64,000 nucleotides of DNA. Origin: Flavobacterium luminosum (lineage in GTDB: Bacteria > Bacteroidota > Bacteroidia > Flavobacteriales > Flavobacteriaceae). The position numbers and the translations under genes are program-made. The stretch covers positions 34,003 through 98,002 of the forward strand of contig NZ_JAMLJM010000011.1 in the NCBI RefSeq assembly GCF_023635005.1, given 5' to 3'. Below are positions 1-7,689 of the stretch, piece after piece. Within the stretch, counting starts at the first letter, position 1. Each line of letters opens with the position of its first letter. Below the pieces are notes generated by a model. It searched no databases. It saw only the letters and a list, made by a program, of their open reading frames with translations, and was not told the origin of the DNA.

Positions 1-2508
1 TTCAAAGCTATTTAAGAATTTTTTATATTCATTGTTGTAAACAAAATTGTTTGACCTAATATATTCTGTCCAACTCAAATCTCTATCGGAAACTTTCATA
101 TTGAACAATAAATTAGATAGTAGATCTATATTTAATGGATTTTGGCTATCTAGTTCAGTATTTTTGAATAGATTGAAAATGAGATTATGTTTTTTAAAAT
201 CTTTAAAATTCTCTTTGATAATATTAACTGCAATCGATTTGTTATCTATAATCTTTTTTTGATTTACTTCGAAAATAGATTTTAATAAATAATCGTTTAA
301 AGTTTCGTTTTTGATAGATGAATAAAAACTTAATCCAAATTTTTTAATTGCTAATACACAAAAACTTCTGAGGATATCGTTGAATAGTGGGTGACATATT
401 TTTCTGTTTAAAAGTTCATTCTTGAATTTTTTTGATTTGATTAATTCATTTAGCTTTTCTTCAGAATCAATTGATTTGAATAGATTTTTTGCAATTAAAT
501 AACCACTTAGTAAGTCATAAGTAAATGTTATAACCTCCACATTATTCCAATCCCTAAATATTAATAAATCTTCTTTTTCAAAAACCAGAAACTCTTCTTC
601 GTTAAATATATTATTAATTGCATATTCAAAATCAATTTCTCTAGAGCTATTTTCCCAAAGAGATTCAGAAATTTTTTCAAGAATATTAATAGTGAATTTT
701 TTATTGAACCTAAGTTCTTTTCCTAGTTTTTCGCTAATATTTTCATTGCACTTTATTAAATATTCTTCAAAAACATCAAATAAGTCTTCATTTTGGAATG
801 AAACCGATTTACCTTGTTTAGTCTCACAAAATATTTTTAGATATAGTGGTTCAGAAAAAGCATTTATAGCTCCAGAAGAGTTAACAAGAGTTATATCATA
901 ATGCTCAAAGTATTTATCCATGGCTTCATTTAGATTATAATGGGTAAATCCATTAACTCTAACCAACTTGTCATAGTTATATGGATCATAATTAAAATAA
1001 TCTTTAGGAAACAATTCTTTTTTGTATGATGTTCTAAAAGTAGTGATAAATAGAATATTGGGATATTTTACGTTTATCTCGTTTATTAATTCTTCTAAAT
1101 TGTCTCCCCAAACAGATTTCCATTTTATAGCTTCATTAAGCCCATCAATTAGTAAGATTGCTTTTGTATTTTGAATTCTTCCTGCAACATCTAAAATGCT
1201 TAAAAAATCACTAATTGTCCAATCTGTTGGCAAATCTAGAATACTTCTCAGTTGGTCTTTTAAAGGTAAATCGGATTTGAAACTTTTGCCAAAAACAAAA
1301 ACGGCTGGTTTATTTTTATCTAATTGTTTTTTTACTATATCAACTGAAATGTGTGTTTTTCCTTTAGATGCATTCCCGCTTATATGAATTTCATTTAATT
1401 TTAACGCAATTAATTCTTCAAAAGTACCTAAGAAATAATCATAATTCCTGAGTGTAAAATAAGGTCCAAGTAATGTTTCTCTACACTTCTTAATCTTTTC
1501 TTTCGAAGATTCACTGTTTTCTAATTCTTCATCATCCCAGTGAATTGATTTAAGTTTTTCGGAATTCTTATATAATATGTAAGCTTCATAAAAGTCTTTA
1601 TAACGATTTTTATACTCATCAATTTTTGTTTCTAAAGAAATTGATAATTTGTAATTATCAGCCAAAAAATGAGACTTTATATCATCAAGTAATTTTGCAC
1701 CATCATCAACTATTGTATCATATTTATTTTCAAATAAAAATGATTTTATTTCTTGATAAATTTCATCAAACTCAAATTTATTTTCTTCATTTCTAATCCT
1801 ATTTATTTCTTCATTGAATTCTTTTTTAAAGTGATAAATTCCAATATTGTCTTCATTTTTTTCTATCAAATTAACTAAATCTTTACCACCTAAACGTCTT
1901 GTTATAAAATCATCAACTTCACCTTTGACATGTAAGGAATCTAAATATTTTGACTTTATGACATTGGAATTATAAATTAGTTCAAACTTTTCTTTAAACC
2001 AGTTTTCATCTAAAATCTTATCAGAAAAAAAGAATTTATAGATACTTTGATACTTTCTTAAAAGATTTAATATTATACTATCTCCCCAATGATCAATAAT
2101 AATATTATTGCCAAGAGGTAAGATTGTAGATCCGTCGTGTTTTAGATTACCAACATTATCAAACCATTTTTTTTCTTCGTTTGTCAATGAATTTTTAGAG
2201 CAAAGTGTCCATTTTTTTAATTTATCACCATGTTTTTTGTAAGCAGTTTGTAACGATTTCTTAATCTGTTCTTTTCTACCTCCTTCGTCAAATCTTCCAA
2301 AGAATTTGCATTGCCAACCCCAAATGTCACCATTAGTTAATTCTAAATAAAATTCAACTCCATCGCCACCGCCACTATCGTCAATACGGGTAAAGTTACC
2401 TTCATTTTTATATTTTTCTATACATATTTGAAAACACAATTCTTCAAAGCTTTTGTTTTGAGTAGAATTGTAAGGTTTTAATTTATCCCAAGAAATTAAA
2501 TCTATCAT
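1..2508 (-). CDS. Avs-like STAND NTPase with N-terminal nuclease domain (C-terminus beyond window)
   Basis: The frame is open from an ATG at 2508 to the window edge (836 codons, no stop), so the C-terminus is missing. My own translation shows an N-terminal PD-(D/E)XK-like region with acidic residues near E22/E23, D49 and a WQCKFF motif at about residues 65-70. A P-loop GNASKGKTH lies near residue 377 and a Walker B LLIDGLNEA near residue 452. The distal part is long, helical and without a recognised motif. This layout (effector nuclease, STAND ATPase, long sensor region) is that of antiviral Avs proteins, which detect conserved phage proteins and then cut DNA. The exact Avs class cannot be told without the C-terminus. 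Defence role is inferred. It lies 81 bases behind a hypothetical gene in the same direction. Confidence 0.72.
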   Translation of the reverse strand, partial: MIDLISWDKLKPYNSTQNKSFEELCFQICIEKYKNEGNFTRIDDSGGGDGVEFYLELTNGDIWGWQCKFFGRFDEGGRKEQIKKSLQTAYKKHGDKLKKWTLCSKNSLTNEEKKWFDNVGNLKHDGSTILPLGNNIIIDHWGDSIILNLLRKYQSIYKFFFSDKILDENWFKEKFELIYNSNVIKSKYLDSLHVKGEVDDFITRRLGGKDLVNLIEKNEDNIGIYHFKKEFNEEINRIRNEENKFEFDEIYQEIKSFLFENKYDTIVDDGAKLLDDIKSHFLADNYKLSISLETKIDEYKNRYKDFYEAYILYKNSEKLKSIHWDDEELENSESSKEKIKKCRETLLGPYFTLRNYDYFLGTFEELIALKLNEIHISGNASKGKTHISVDIVKKQLDKNKPAVFVFGKSFKSDLPLKDQLRSILDLPTDWTISDFLSILDVAGRIQNTKAILLIDGLNEAIKWKSVWGDNLEELINEINVKYPNILFITTFRTSYKKELFPKDYFNYDPYNYDKLVRVNGFTHYNLNEAMDKYFEHYDITLVNSSGAINAFSEPLYLKIFCETKQGKSVSFQNEDLFDVFEEYLIKCNENISEKLGKELRFNKKFTINILEKISESLWENSSREIDFEYAINNIFNEEEFLVFEKEDLLIFRDWNNVEVITFTYDLLSGYLIAKNLFKSIDSEEKLNELIKSKKFKNELLNRKICHPLFNDILRSFCVLAIKKFGLSFYSSIKNETLNDYLLKSIFEVNQKKIIDNKSIAVNIIKENFKDFKKHNLIFNLFKNTELDSQNPLNIDLLSNLLFNMKVSDRDLSWTEYIRSNNFVYNNEYKKFLNSFE

Positions 2509-2589
2509 ATTAATTTAAATAACTAAATATGATAAAATTAGAAATAATTTTAATGTGTTTTGTTATGATTTGATTTCATTTATAAATAT

Positions 2590-3210
2590 TTAATTAACAT
2601 TATTATTCTTTATGTAACTATGTAAATTGTATATTTCGATTATATCATTTTGATTATTTTTTAATTGTCCAATCTCAATAAATTCAATATCATTAGCGAA
2701 AGCCTTTTCTCCAATTAGATGCTCAATATGAACGTAAACTGCTTCTCGAAGTCTTGGGTTGTCTTTGTGGACGATGTAGTTTTTGAGTAAAACTTTTATT
2801 CCTAAATCGGTTGGTTTATTGGGGTTTTCTAATGGGATGAAATACATTTCACTTATTCGTAAAGTGATGCCGTAATACTCTATTGGTTTGTCGGTGCCGT
2901 TTTCGTATTTGGTTAGGTTGGTTTCAGGTTGAAGGAACGCTGTTATATTCCAACGTTCTACAACTGGTGCATGATGGACTAGTAATTCTACTTCTTTGAA
3001 AAGGTAGGGATTTCCGTTTGCGGTGATGATTAACTCGGCATCGTTTTTTTTGTTTTTGATGATGAGGTCTAGGTTACTGTTGTATTGATGTAGTATTTCG
3101 ATTAGTTTGTCGAAATGGATTTTTAGTTCGTCTTTTGAAATTTCGTTTAAGAGTAGGAAAACGAAGTTATTTTGTTGGAAGTGGTTCCAGAAGTTGGTTA
3201 TAGTTTTCAT
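2590..3210 (-). CDS. Conserved hypothetical protein, about 206 aa
   Basis: I do not recognise a named function. I chose the internal ATG at 3210 (protein starts MKTITNFWNHF) because the longer frame up to 3297 would run through a dispersed flavobacterial repeat. The protein is soluble, with no signal peptide or membrane segment. It mixes helical and strand-rich stretches (ELIITANGN, VELLVHHAPVVERWNITAF) and resembles small uncharacterised Bacteroidota proteins. It sits between the mobile-element ATPase and the Avs-like gene on the same strand. No link to defence is shown. Confidence 0.55.
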   Translation of the reverse strand: MKTITNFWNHFQQNNFVFLLLNEISKDELKIHFDKLIEILHQYNSNLDLIIKNKKNDAELIITANGNPYLFKEVELLVHHAPVVERWNITAFLQPETNLTKYENGTDKPIEYYGITLRISEMYFIPLENPNKPTDLGIKVLLKNYIVHKDNPRLREAVYVHIEHLIGEKAFANDIEFIEIGQLKNNQNDIIEIYNLHSYIKNNNVN

Positions 3211-3226
3211 TTGTTTCTTTTTTTGG

Positions 3227-3263
3227 AACGCGGATGAAACGGATGCTTCGCAACGCGGATTTA
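3227..3263. repeat. Flavobacterial CGCGGAT-type intergenic repeat
   Basis: Two copies of AACGCGGAT (3227-3235 and 3252-3260) with a GAAACGGATG unit between them. From memory, such CGCGGAT/ACGGAT strings recur between genes in Flavobacterium genomes. It falls in the 5' extension of the hypothetical gene and supports the shorter start there. Confidence 0.45.
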
Positions 3264-3285
3264 TAAGGATTTTATTTTTTAAAGG

Positions 3286-3345
3286 TTCTCGATACATTTC
3301 AATAAAATAGCTGGTTGCAATTTTATTGAAACACTCGAACTGACG
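3286..3345. repeat. Palindromic intergenic repeat, TTCTCGATACA...ACACTCGAACTGACG type
   Basis: The element begins TTCTCGATACA and ends ACACTCGAACTGACG. It contains an inverted repeat TTTCAATAAAAT / ATTTTATTGAAA around a short loop. A second, diverged copy lies at 52253-52304 with the same end motifs. It ends exactly at the stop codon of the DnaC-like gene, so it may also act as a stem-loop at the transcript end. Confidence 0.6.
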
Positions 3346-3957
3346 TTAGCGTTTATCTAATGTTGATTTATCATAGGCAATTAGATTTACCATCTCTCGT
3401 AATCTGGAGCGAACTCGGTTGCCGTAATGTTTTTCTATTTCTGTGGCTGATAGGTTTGTGGTTATGTGGGTTTGGAGTTTTTTTGAAATGAATAGATCAT
3501 ATCGGCTTAATAGAATTTCTGCCATTACATTACATTCGTTGCCGAAGTATTTTAGGTTGTTTTCTGTTCCTAAATCGTCAAAACAATAGGTTCTTGGTTC
3601 TGATTGGTATAGTTTGCCATTGCTGTATTTGTGGATTATTTGGTAGCCGTCCTGGATGAATTCAAAGCTTATATCTCGACACGGTTTTACGAAAAATTTA
3701 TGCTCTGTGGCTGTTAGGTATTTCATTAAATTCATCAATGATGTTTTTCCGCATCCGATTGGTCCGGTTAATAAGATGCCTTTTTCTAAATCGATATTGA
3801 ATTGATAACAAGCTTGTTCATCCTTCAAAAAGTATGCAATTAGTTTGTATATTATTTCATGGTCTGTTTCTAAGATTTTGAATTTCTTACCATACAACTC
3901 AATTCCTTTTTTTTCTAACCAAGCAATGATTTCTAAATAACTTAATGTCGTATTCAT
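3346..3957 (-). CDS. DnaC/IstB-like AAA+ ATPase of a mobile element
   Basis: 203 aa. It has a Walker A GPIGCGKTS near residue 66, a Walker B-like YCFDDLGTE near residue 124, and a C-terminal arginine-rich helix (HYGNRVRSRLREM) as in DnaC-family helicase loaders. Proteins of this type in Bacteroidota mobile elements are thought to help load replicative helicase onto the element. It follows a truncated copy of the same family and a Rep-like gene on the same strand, forming a replication block. Family assignment is good; role is inferred. Confidence 0.72.
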   Translation of the reverse strand: MNTTLSYLEIIAWLEKKGIELYGKKFKILETDHEIIYKLIAYFLKDEQACYQFNIDLEKGILLTGPIGCGKTSLMNLMKYLTATEHKFFVKPCRDISFEFIQDGYQIIHKYSNGKLYQSEPRTYCFDDLGTENNLKYFGNECNVMAEILLSRYDLFISKKLQTHITTNLSATEIEKHYGNRVRSRLREMVNLIAYDKSTLDKR

Positions 3958-3968
3958 AACTTATAATT

Positions 3969-4244
3969 TTAATACCTGACTGCCACTGGCAGTCCACCTC
4001 TTAATATCAAATCTTGGTTGAGGTTTATTCCGTATTGAAAGCATGTTGGCTCGTCTTTTAGGAAATAAGCGATTAGTTTGTACACAATTGGGTAATCAGT
4101 TTCTATTATTTTGAAATGATTGCCGTATAGTTCAACTCCTTTGTTTTCTATCCAAATAATAACCTCATTATAGCTATAATGGCTCTGAATAGTCTTTGTC
4201 GGTTGTTGTATTGAGTTGTTTTGCTCTGTTGGGTTGTTCTGCAT
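3969..4244 (-). pseudogene. Truncated DnaC-like ATPase, ends at Walker A
   Basis: 91 aa. Residues 24-80 align closely with the N-terminus of the next gene (VELYGNHFKIIETD against IELYGKKFKILETD; YKLIAYFLKDE identical). Where the intact copy has its P-loop, this one turns into GGLPVAVRY and stops. That tail is encoded by a 17-bp palindrome. The nucleotide sequences are diverged, so this is not a recent tandem duplication. Its start overlaps the 3' end of the Rep-like gene by 71 bases. Probably not functional as an ATPase. Confidence 0.7.
3978..3994. repeat. 17-bp perfect palindrome at the truncation point
   Basis: GACTGCCA-C-TGGCAGTC, located exactly where the truncated DnaC-like frame loses homology. 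It may be the scar or target of a small palindromic repeat insertion, or a recombination point joining two DnaC-like genes. Confidence 0.6.
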
Positions 4245-5013
4245 TTGAAATGAATTTTGGTGCGTTAATCATCCAATTTTGTGCTGCTGCTTGCCAATCG
4301 ACCATTGGTGTTTTTCCACCAACTAACCAACCGACACTTTTGAAGTAATTGAAGAATTTTTGAGCTTCTTGTTCCGGAAAGTTATTTTCTTGGAAATAGG
4401 TTTTGATTTCATTCAAGTTTGGTTCAACGAAACCTTTCTTTTTTTCGCGCAACTTTTTTTCTTGGGATGTGATTTCTCCTATCGCCGAAATGACAAAATC
4501 ATTTTCATTTTCTTCAAAATTTTTTGAGTGCTTTTCCAAGTTTGAAACGTTTTTATCGTTTAAAATGTTTGTATTGTTTATATAGTTTATAGAAGGTACT
4601 ACTGCTTGTTCAGTACCTGTCTCACTACTAGTACAAGACTTGTTCAAAGCTTGTTCAGAAACAAGTTCATTAAGTGGTTCATTTTTTGGTTTTCTTTCGG
4701 ATTTTGGCAACGGTTTTAAATCTTCAGAAAAGTTGAATAAAATGACATGACTTCCTTTGAATGGATTATATGATGGTTCATAATTGATATAACCCAAACT
4801 GTGCAAGTTCTTCAGACATTTGTGATAGGTTGCTTTAGAACTTATTTTGCTAATTCGCATTACCTCATCACGATTAATACTGATTGGATTTTTGAAACGA
4901 TTACAGTTCCAAAATTGAAACAAAGCAATGTATAAGCTAACGTGAGTTGGATTTAACGTCTTATCAATGGCTACTTTCTCAAAGAAACCAGTGAGATGTT
5001 TTATGTAATTCAT
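4174..5013 (-). CDS. Rep-like / winged-helix protein of a mobile element
   Basis: 279 aa. The first ~95 residues form a winged-helix-like region (NRDEVMRISKISSKATYHKCLKNLHSLGYINYEP) typical of Bacteroidota proteins encoded between an excisionase-like HTH gene and a DnaC-like ATPase. The middle is polar and low in complexity. The C-terminal ~80 residues (PNLNEIKTYFQENNFPEQEAQKFFNYF, then WQAAAQNWM) resemble the helical tail of replication-initiator-associated proteins. Likely a replication or element-maintenance protein; the exact role is not established. Confidence 0.6.
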   Translation of the reverse strand: MNYIKHLTGFFEKVAIDKTLNPTHVSLYIALFQFWNCNRFKNPISINRDEVMRISKISSKATYHKCLKNLHSLGYINYEPSYNPFKGSHVILFNFSEDLKPLPKSERKPKNEPLNELVSEQALNKSCTSSETGTEQAVVPSINYINNTNILNDKNVSNLEKHSKNFEENENDFVISAIGEITSQEKKLREKKKGFVEPNLNEIKTYFQENNFPEQEAQKFFNYFKSVGWLVGGKTPMVDWQAAAQNWMINAPKFISNAEQPNRAKQLNTTTDKDYSEPL

Positions 5014-5024
5014 TCGGATTGTAA

Positions 5025-5312
5025 TTATTTAAACAGAGTAGGCAAAGCATTTACCTTATTTCCATTTAATAACTTATCAATATCTGAATTGTCATAATAC
5101 ATGATGCCACCTATTTTGGTATAGGTCAGTGTTCCGTTGATGCGGAGGTTTTGTAAAGTACCTGGAGAAATATTTAACAGTTTACGGACTTCATTGGATT
5201 TGAGCCACTGTTTTGTTTGTTGAGGTTTGGACTGAATGATTTCTTTTAAATCGTTCAAAAGAAGACTTCTGAATTCGTTTAAGTCTTCACGTGTGATAAC
5301 TTCGATTGCCAT
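5025..5312 (-). CDS. Helix-turn-helix (excisionase/MerR-like) DNA-binding protein
   Basis: 95 aa. The core WLKSNEVRKLLNISPGTLQNLRINGTLTYTKIG and the following YYDNSDIDKLL are characteristic of helix_turn_helix_17/excisionase-like proteins of Bacteroidota integrative elements. It lies 11 bases ahead of the Rep-like gene and is probably cotranscribed with it. Likely a recombination directionality factor or a regulator of the element. Confidence 0.75.
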   Translation of the reverse strand: MAIEVITREDLNEFRSLLLNDLKEIIQSKPQQTKQWLKSNEVRKLLNISPGTLQNLRINGTLTYTKIGGIMYYDNSDIDKLLNGNKVNALPTLFK

Positions 5313-5401
5313 AACGTTTATTTTAAATTGTTATGGTGCAAATTTGTGAAGATTGTATTGTTTTATTTCACAACGGGGTTTGAGTTGTGAACGATTTTTA
5401 A

Positions 5402-6322
5402 TTAAATGACTTCATCTGAGTTTTCCATTCGTTTTAATAAGCCTTCATTTAAAGTAGTGATGAATTTTGTTTTGTCATTCTTTCTGGCTCTTATTTCAAG
5501 GAATGTTCGACGGTATTGACCTAAGTCGATTTCGAAAATGTGTTCAAAATTTTCAGCAATATCTTTTAGGTCAGCAGCACCATTATTGAAAACTCCTTCA
5601 GAATGTAGTGCATAAATTAGTTCTGTAAGTGCTACTTTTGAGCTTGTCCAAATTAATTTTGTATTCGGTTTGCGTTGTGATTTATCACCTAAATCTTTAT
5701 TTTCTATCATAATTAGTTGGTCTTCAATATATAATTGAATTAAATCATTTGCTAAAATCCTTGCTACTTTGAAGTCGTGAGAAGTAGAGAAGGAAGCATC
5801 TGTTTCAAAATAATAACTATCTAATGCTAATTTTATATCAAATTTGCCTCTTAAAAAATATTTATGGTCTAAATAACTACTTCCTGAGCGATAATATTTA
5901 TAAAAGTCGAGTTCGTTATCAAAATAGGCTTTAAGTTTTTGAAGCTCGTTCTGAAAATATTTCTTCACAATTCTATTACCTCCATTAGGCCTTTTCATTT
6001 CAATTTTATAGACCATATTGTAATAAATTAGTTTTGAAGAGAATTGGGGTTTAATTTCTTTAAAAAATTGGATTTCTTCAGTTTCAGATTTGAATTTGAA
6101 TTTTGAAATTAAGTTTTTCAAATTAATCAATACTTTTAAAATAATTTCAATGGAACTTTCGCAACGAGTTATCTGATTATCAATTTCTAATTCGATAAAA
6201 TTTAGTTGCTCGTTGAGATCGGATAATAATTTGGTTGTTTTTATATTCAATTTAGGATAAGTAGTTTTATGTTTAAATTTACAGTAGAATCTAATAGAAA
6301 ATATTACTCCAGAAAGCATCAA
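5402..6322 (-). CDS. RteC-domain protein
   Basis: 306 aa. The segment EEIQFFKEIKPQFSSKLIYYNMVYKIE matches the conserved start of the RteC family, and the C-terminal half carries WTSSKVALTELIYALHSEGVFNNG, also typical. RteC controls excision and transfer genes in CTnDOT; relatives occur widely in flavobacterial elements, often just upstream of a small HTH gene as here. The start is uncertain: the first ~25 residues (FSIRFYCKFKHKTTYPK) may be untranslated, with a TTG start nearer 6250. Confidence 0.75.
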   Translation of the reverse strand: MMLSGVIFSIRFYCKFKHKTTYPKLNIKTTKLLSDLNEQLNFIELEIDNQITRCESSIEIILKVLINLKNLISKFKFKSETEEIQFFKEIKPQFSSKLIYYNMVYKIEMKRPNGGNRIVKKYFQNELQKLKAYFDNELDFYKYYRSGSSYLDHKYFLRGKFDIKLALDSYYFETDASFSTSHDFKVARILANDLIQLYIEDQLIMIENKDLGDKSQRKPNTKLIWTSSKVALTELIYALHSEGVFNNGAADLKDIAENFEHIFEIDLGQYRRTFLEIRARKNDKTKFITTLNEGLLKRMENSDEVI

Positions 6323-6384
6323 TTCTTCTAATAATCCACTTGATTAAAAAAAAAATTTTTCATAATTGATTTATTATTAATTAT

Positions 6385-7689
6385 CTAAAAACCAAAACCT
6401 AGACTAAAAGCTATACGTATTCCATCAATTGAATTATATACTCCAAGGTTTGTTGATATAACATCAACTCCAGACATGAAAAAACCACCACCATAAGAGT
6501 TATTCCATTTGTTTGAATCTTCATTATCAAACCAAACTCTTCCATAATCAAACCCACCAAATAAACCAAAACGGATTGGTATTAATTTGGTTTTTATTTT
6601 ATCAAAACTATATCTTAAGTCAGTATTTTGGAAAACATAACTGTTACCCGTAAATCGTTGATTTCTAAACCCTCTTAACCCATTAGTGCCACCAATAGAA
6701 GCTGCTTGATAAAATTCGAAATTATTACCTAAATTAACTTGACTTTTTATTCTACTAGCCAATACAAGTTTTCCTGATGATACTAATTTATGAGTAATAC
6801 TTAATTCGGGAATTAGATAAGTATAACCTCTGTTGCTTTGGTCCAAATTCATTTTATAACCAATATCAACACTTGATTTAAAACCTATAGTAGGGTATGC
6901 CTTATTATCATAATTTTCAAATTCAAATTTGGTATTTATGCTTCCAAATTGATTAGTCTTAAAAATATAGCTTGGCAATTGAGAACTGTTTTCTACATAT
7001 CTGTTTTGAGTATTTTCTACTTCAATTGACTCATATCCTAAACCAAAACTAAATTGACTACCACCATAAGCTCTATAAACCAATGAAGGATTAAGTTGAA
7101 ATTCGCGAACTCTTACTCGATTGTAGTCAAGTCCAAAAGCATTTTCTAAATTTTCAGTTTCATTACCAAAACCAAAAAAGTTTAAGGTGTAGTTAGGACT
7201 TTGAAAAATTGAATTAATTTTTAAGTTTAAATTGCCAATAATATTAGCAAATTCACCTTGATATTTAATTTCATAGCCATTAGTAGCAAAATAAAAAGCC
7301 GTGTTGATTTTATGCTGGCTAGTAAATGGATTTCTTTCGAAACCATAAGTTGTATAGGTGTTATTGATTCCAATTTTAATGCCATCATCTGGATTTGTAC
7401 CAATGGTCGGAATTATTTGATTGAAATTATTTTTAAGTTTCTTATAATCGTAAACATTGGTGCTATATTTATCTTGTAGTTTAATCGTAGCATTATGTAT
7501 TTCTTTTAGTGTATTTGGCTTGGATTTGTAATCATATATTACTATATTTTTACCGTTTTCAACAATGTATTCATCTTCATTTTGACCACCAATAATTCTA
7601 ATTTTTATTTTTTTTATTTCATCTGTTATATTAAAAATGTCATCATCATCTAACCCATAAATCCATATTTCCTTTGTAAGTTTTGGGTT
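6385..7689 (-). pseudogene. C-terminal Omp85-like barrel half of a broken metallophosphoesterase fusion
   Basis: The frame stays open for 434 codons directly behind the TAA at 7690-7692 and in phase with the upstream gene. It has no ATG near its beginning, so it is unlikely to be translated by itself. The translation starts NPKLTKEIWIYGLDDDD and ends in repeated beta strands (TNGLRGFRNQRFTGNSYVFQNT; FGLFGGFDYGRVWF; IRIAFSLGFGF) as in the surface-antigen/BamA barrel. Together with the upstream half it equals one protein of about 1,220 residues, a known flavobacterial architecture. Either a recent nonsense mutation or a sequencing error. Confidence 0.8.

Noticed and set aside
47..1387. Short plus-strand frames opposite the Avs-like gene
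   Set aside because: They are antisense shadows of the long open minus-strand frame and have no recognisable features.
4174..5013. Phage replication protein O-type identity for the Rep-like gene
   Set aside because: The winged helix fits, but no phage structural genes are near and the neighbours (RteC, HTH, DnaC-like) point to an integrative element.
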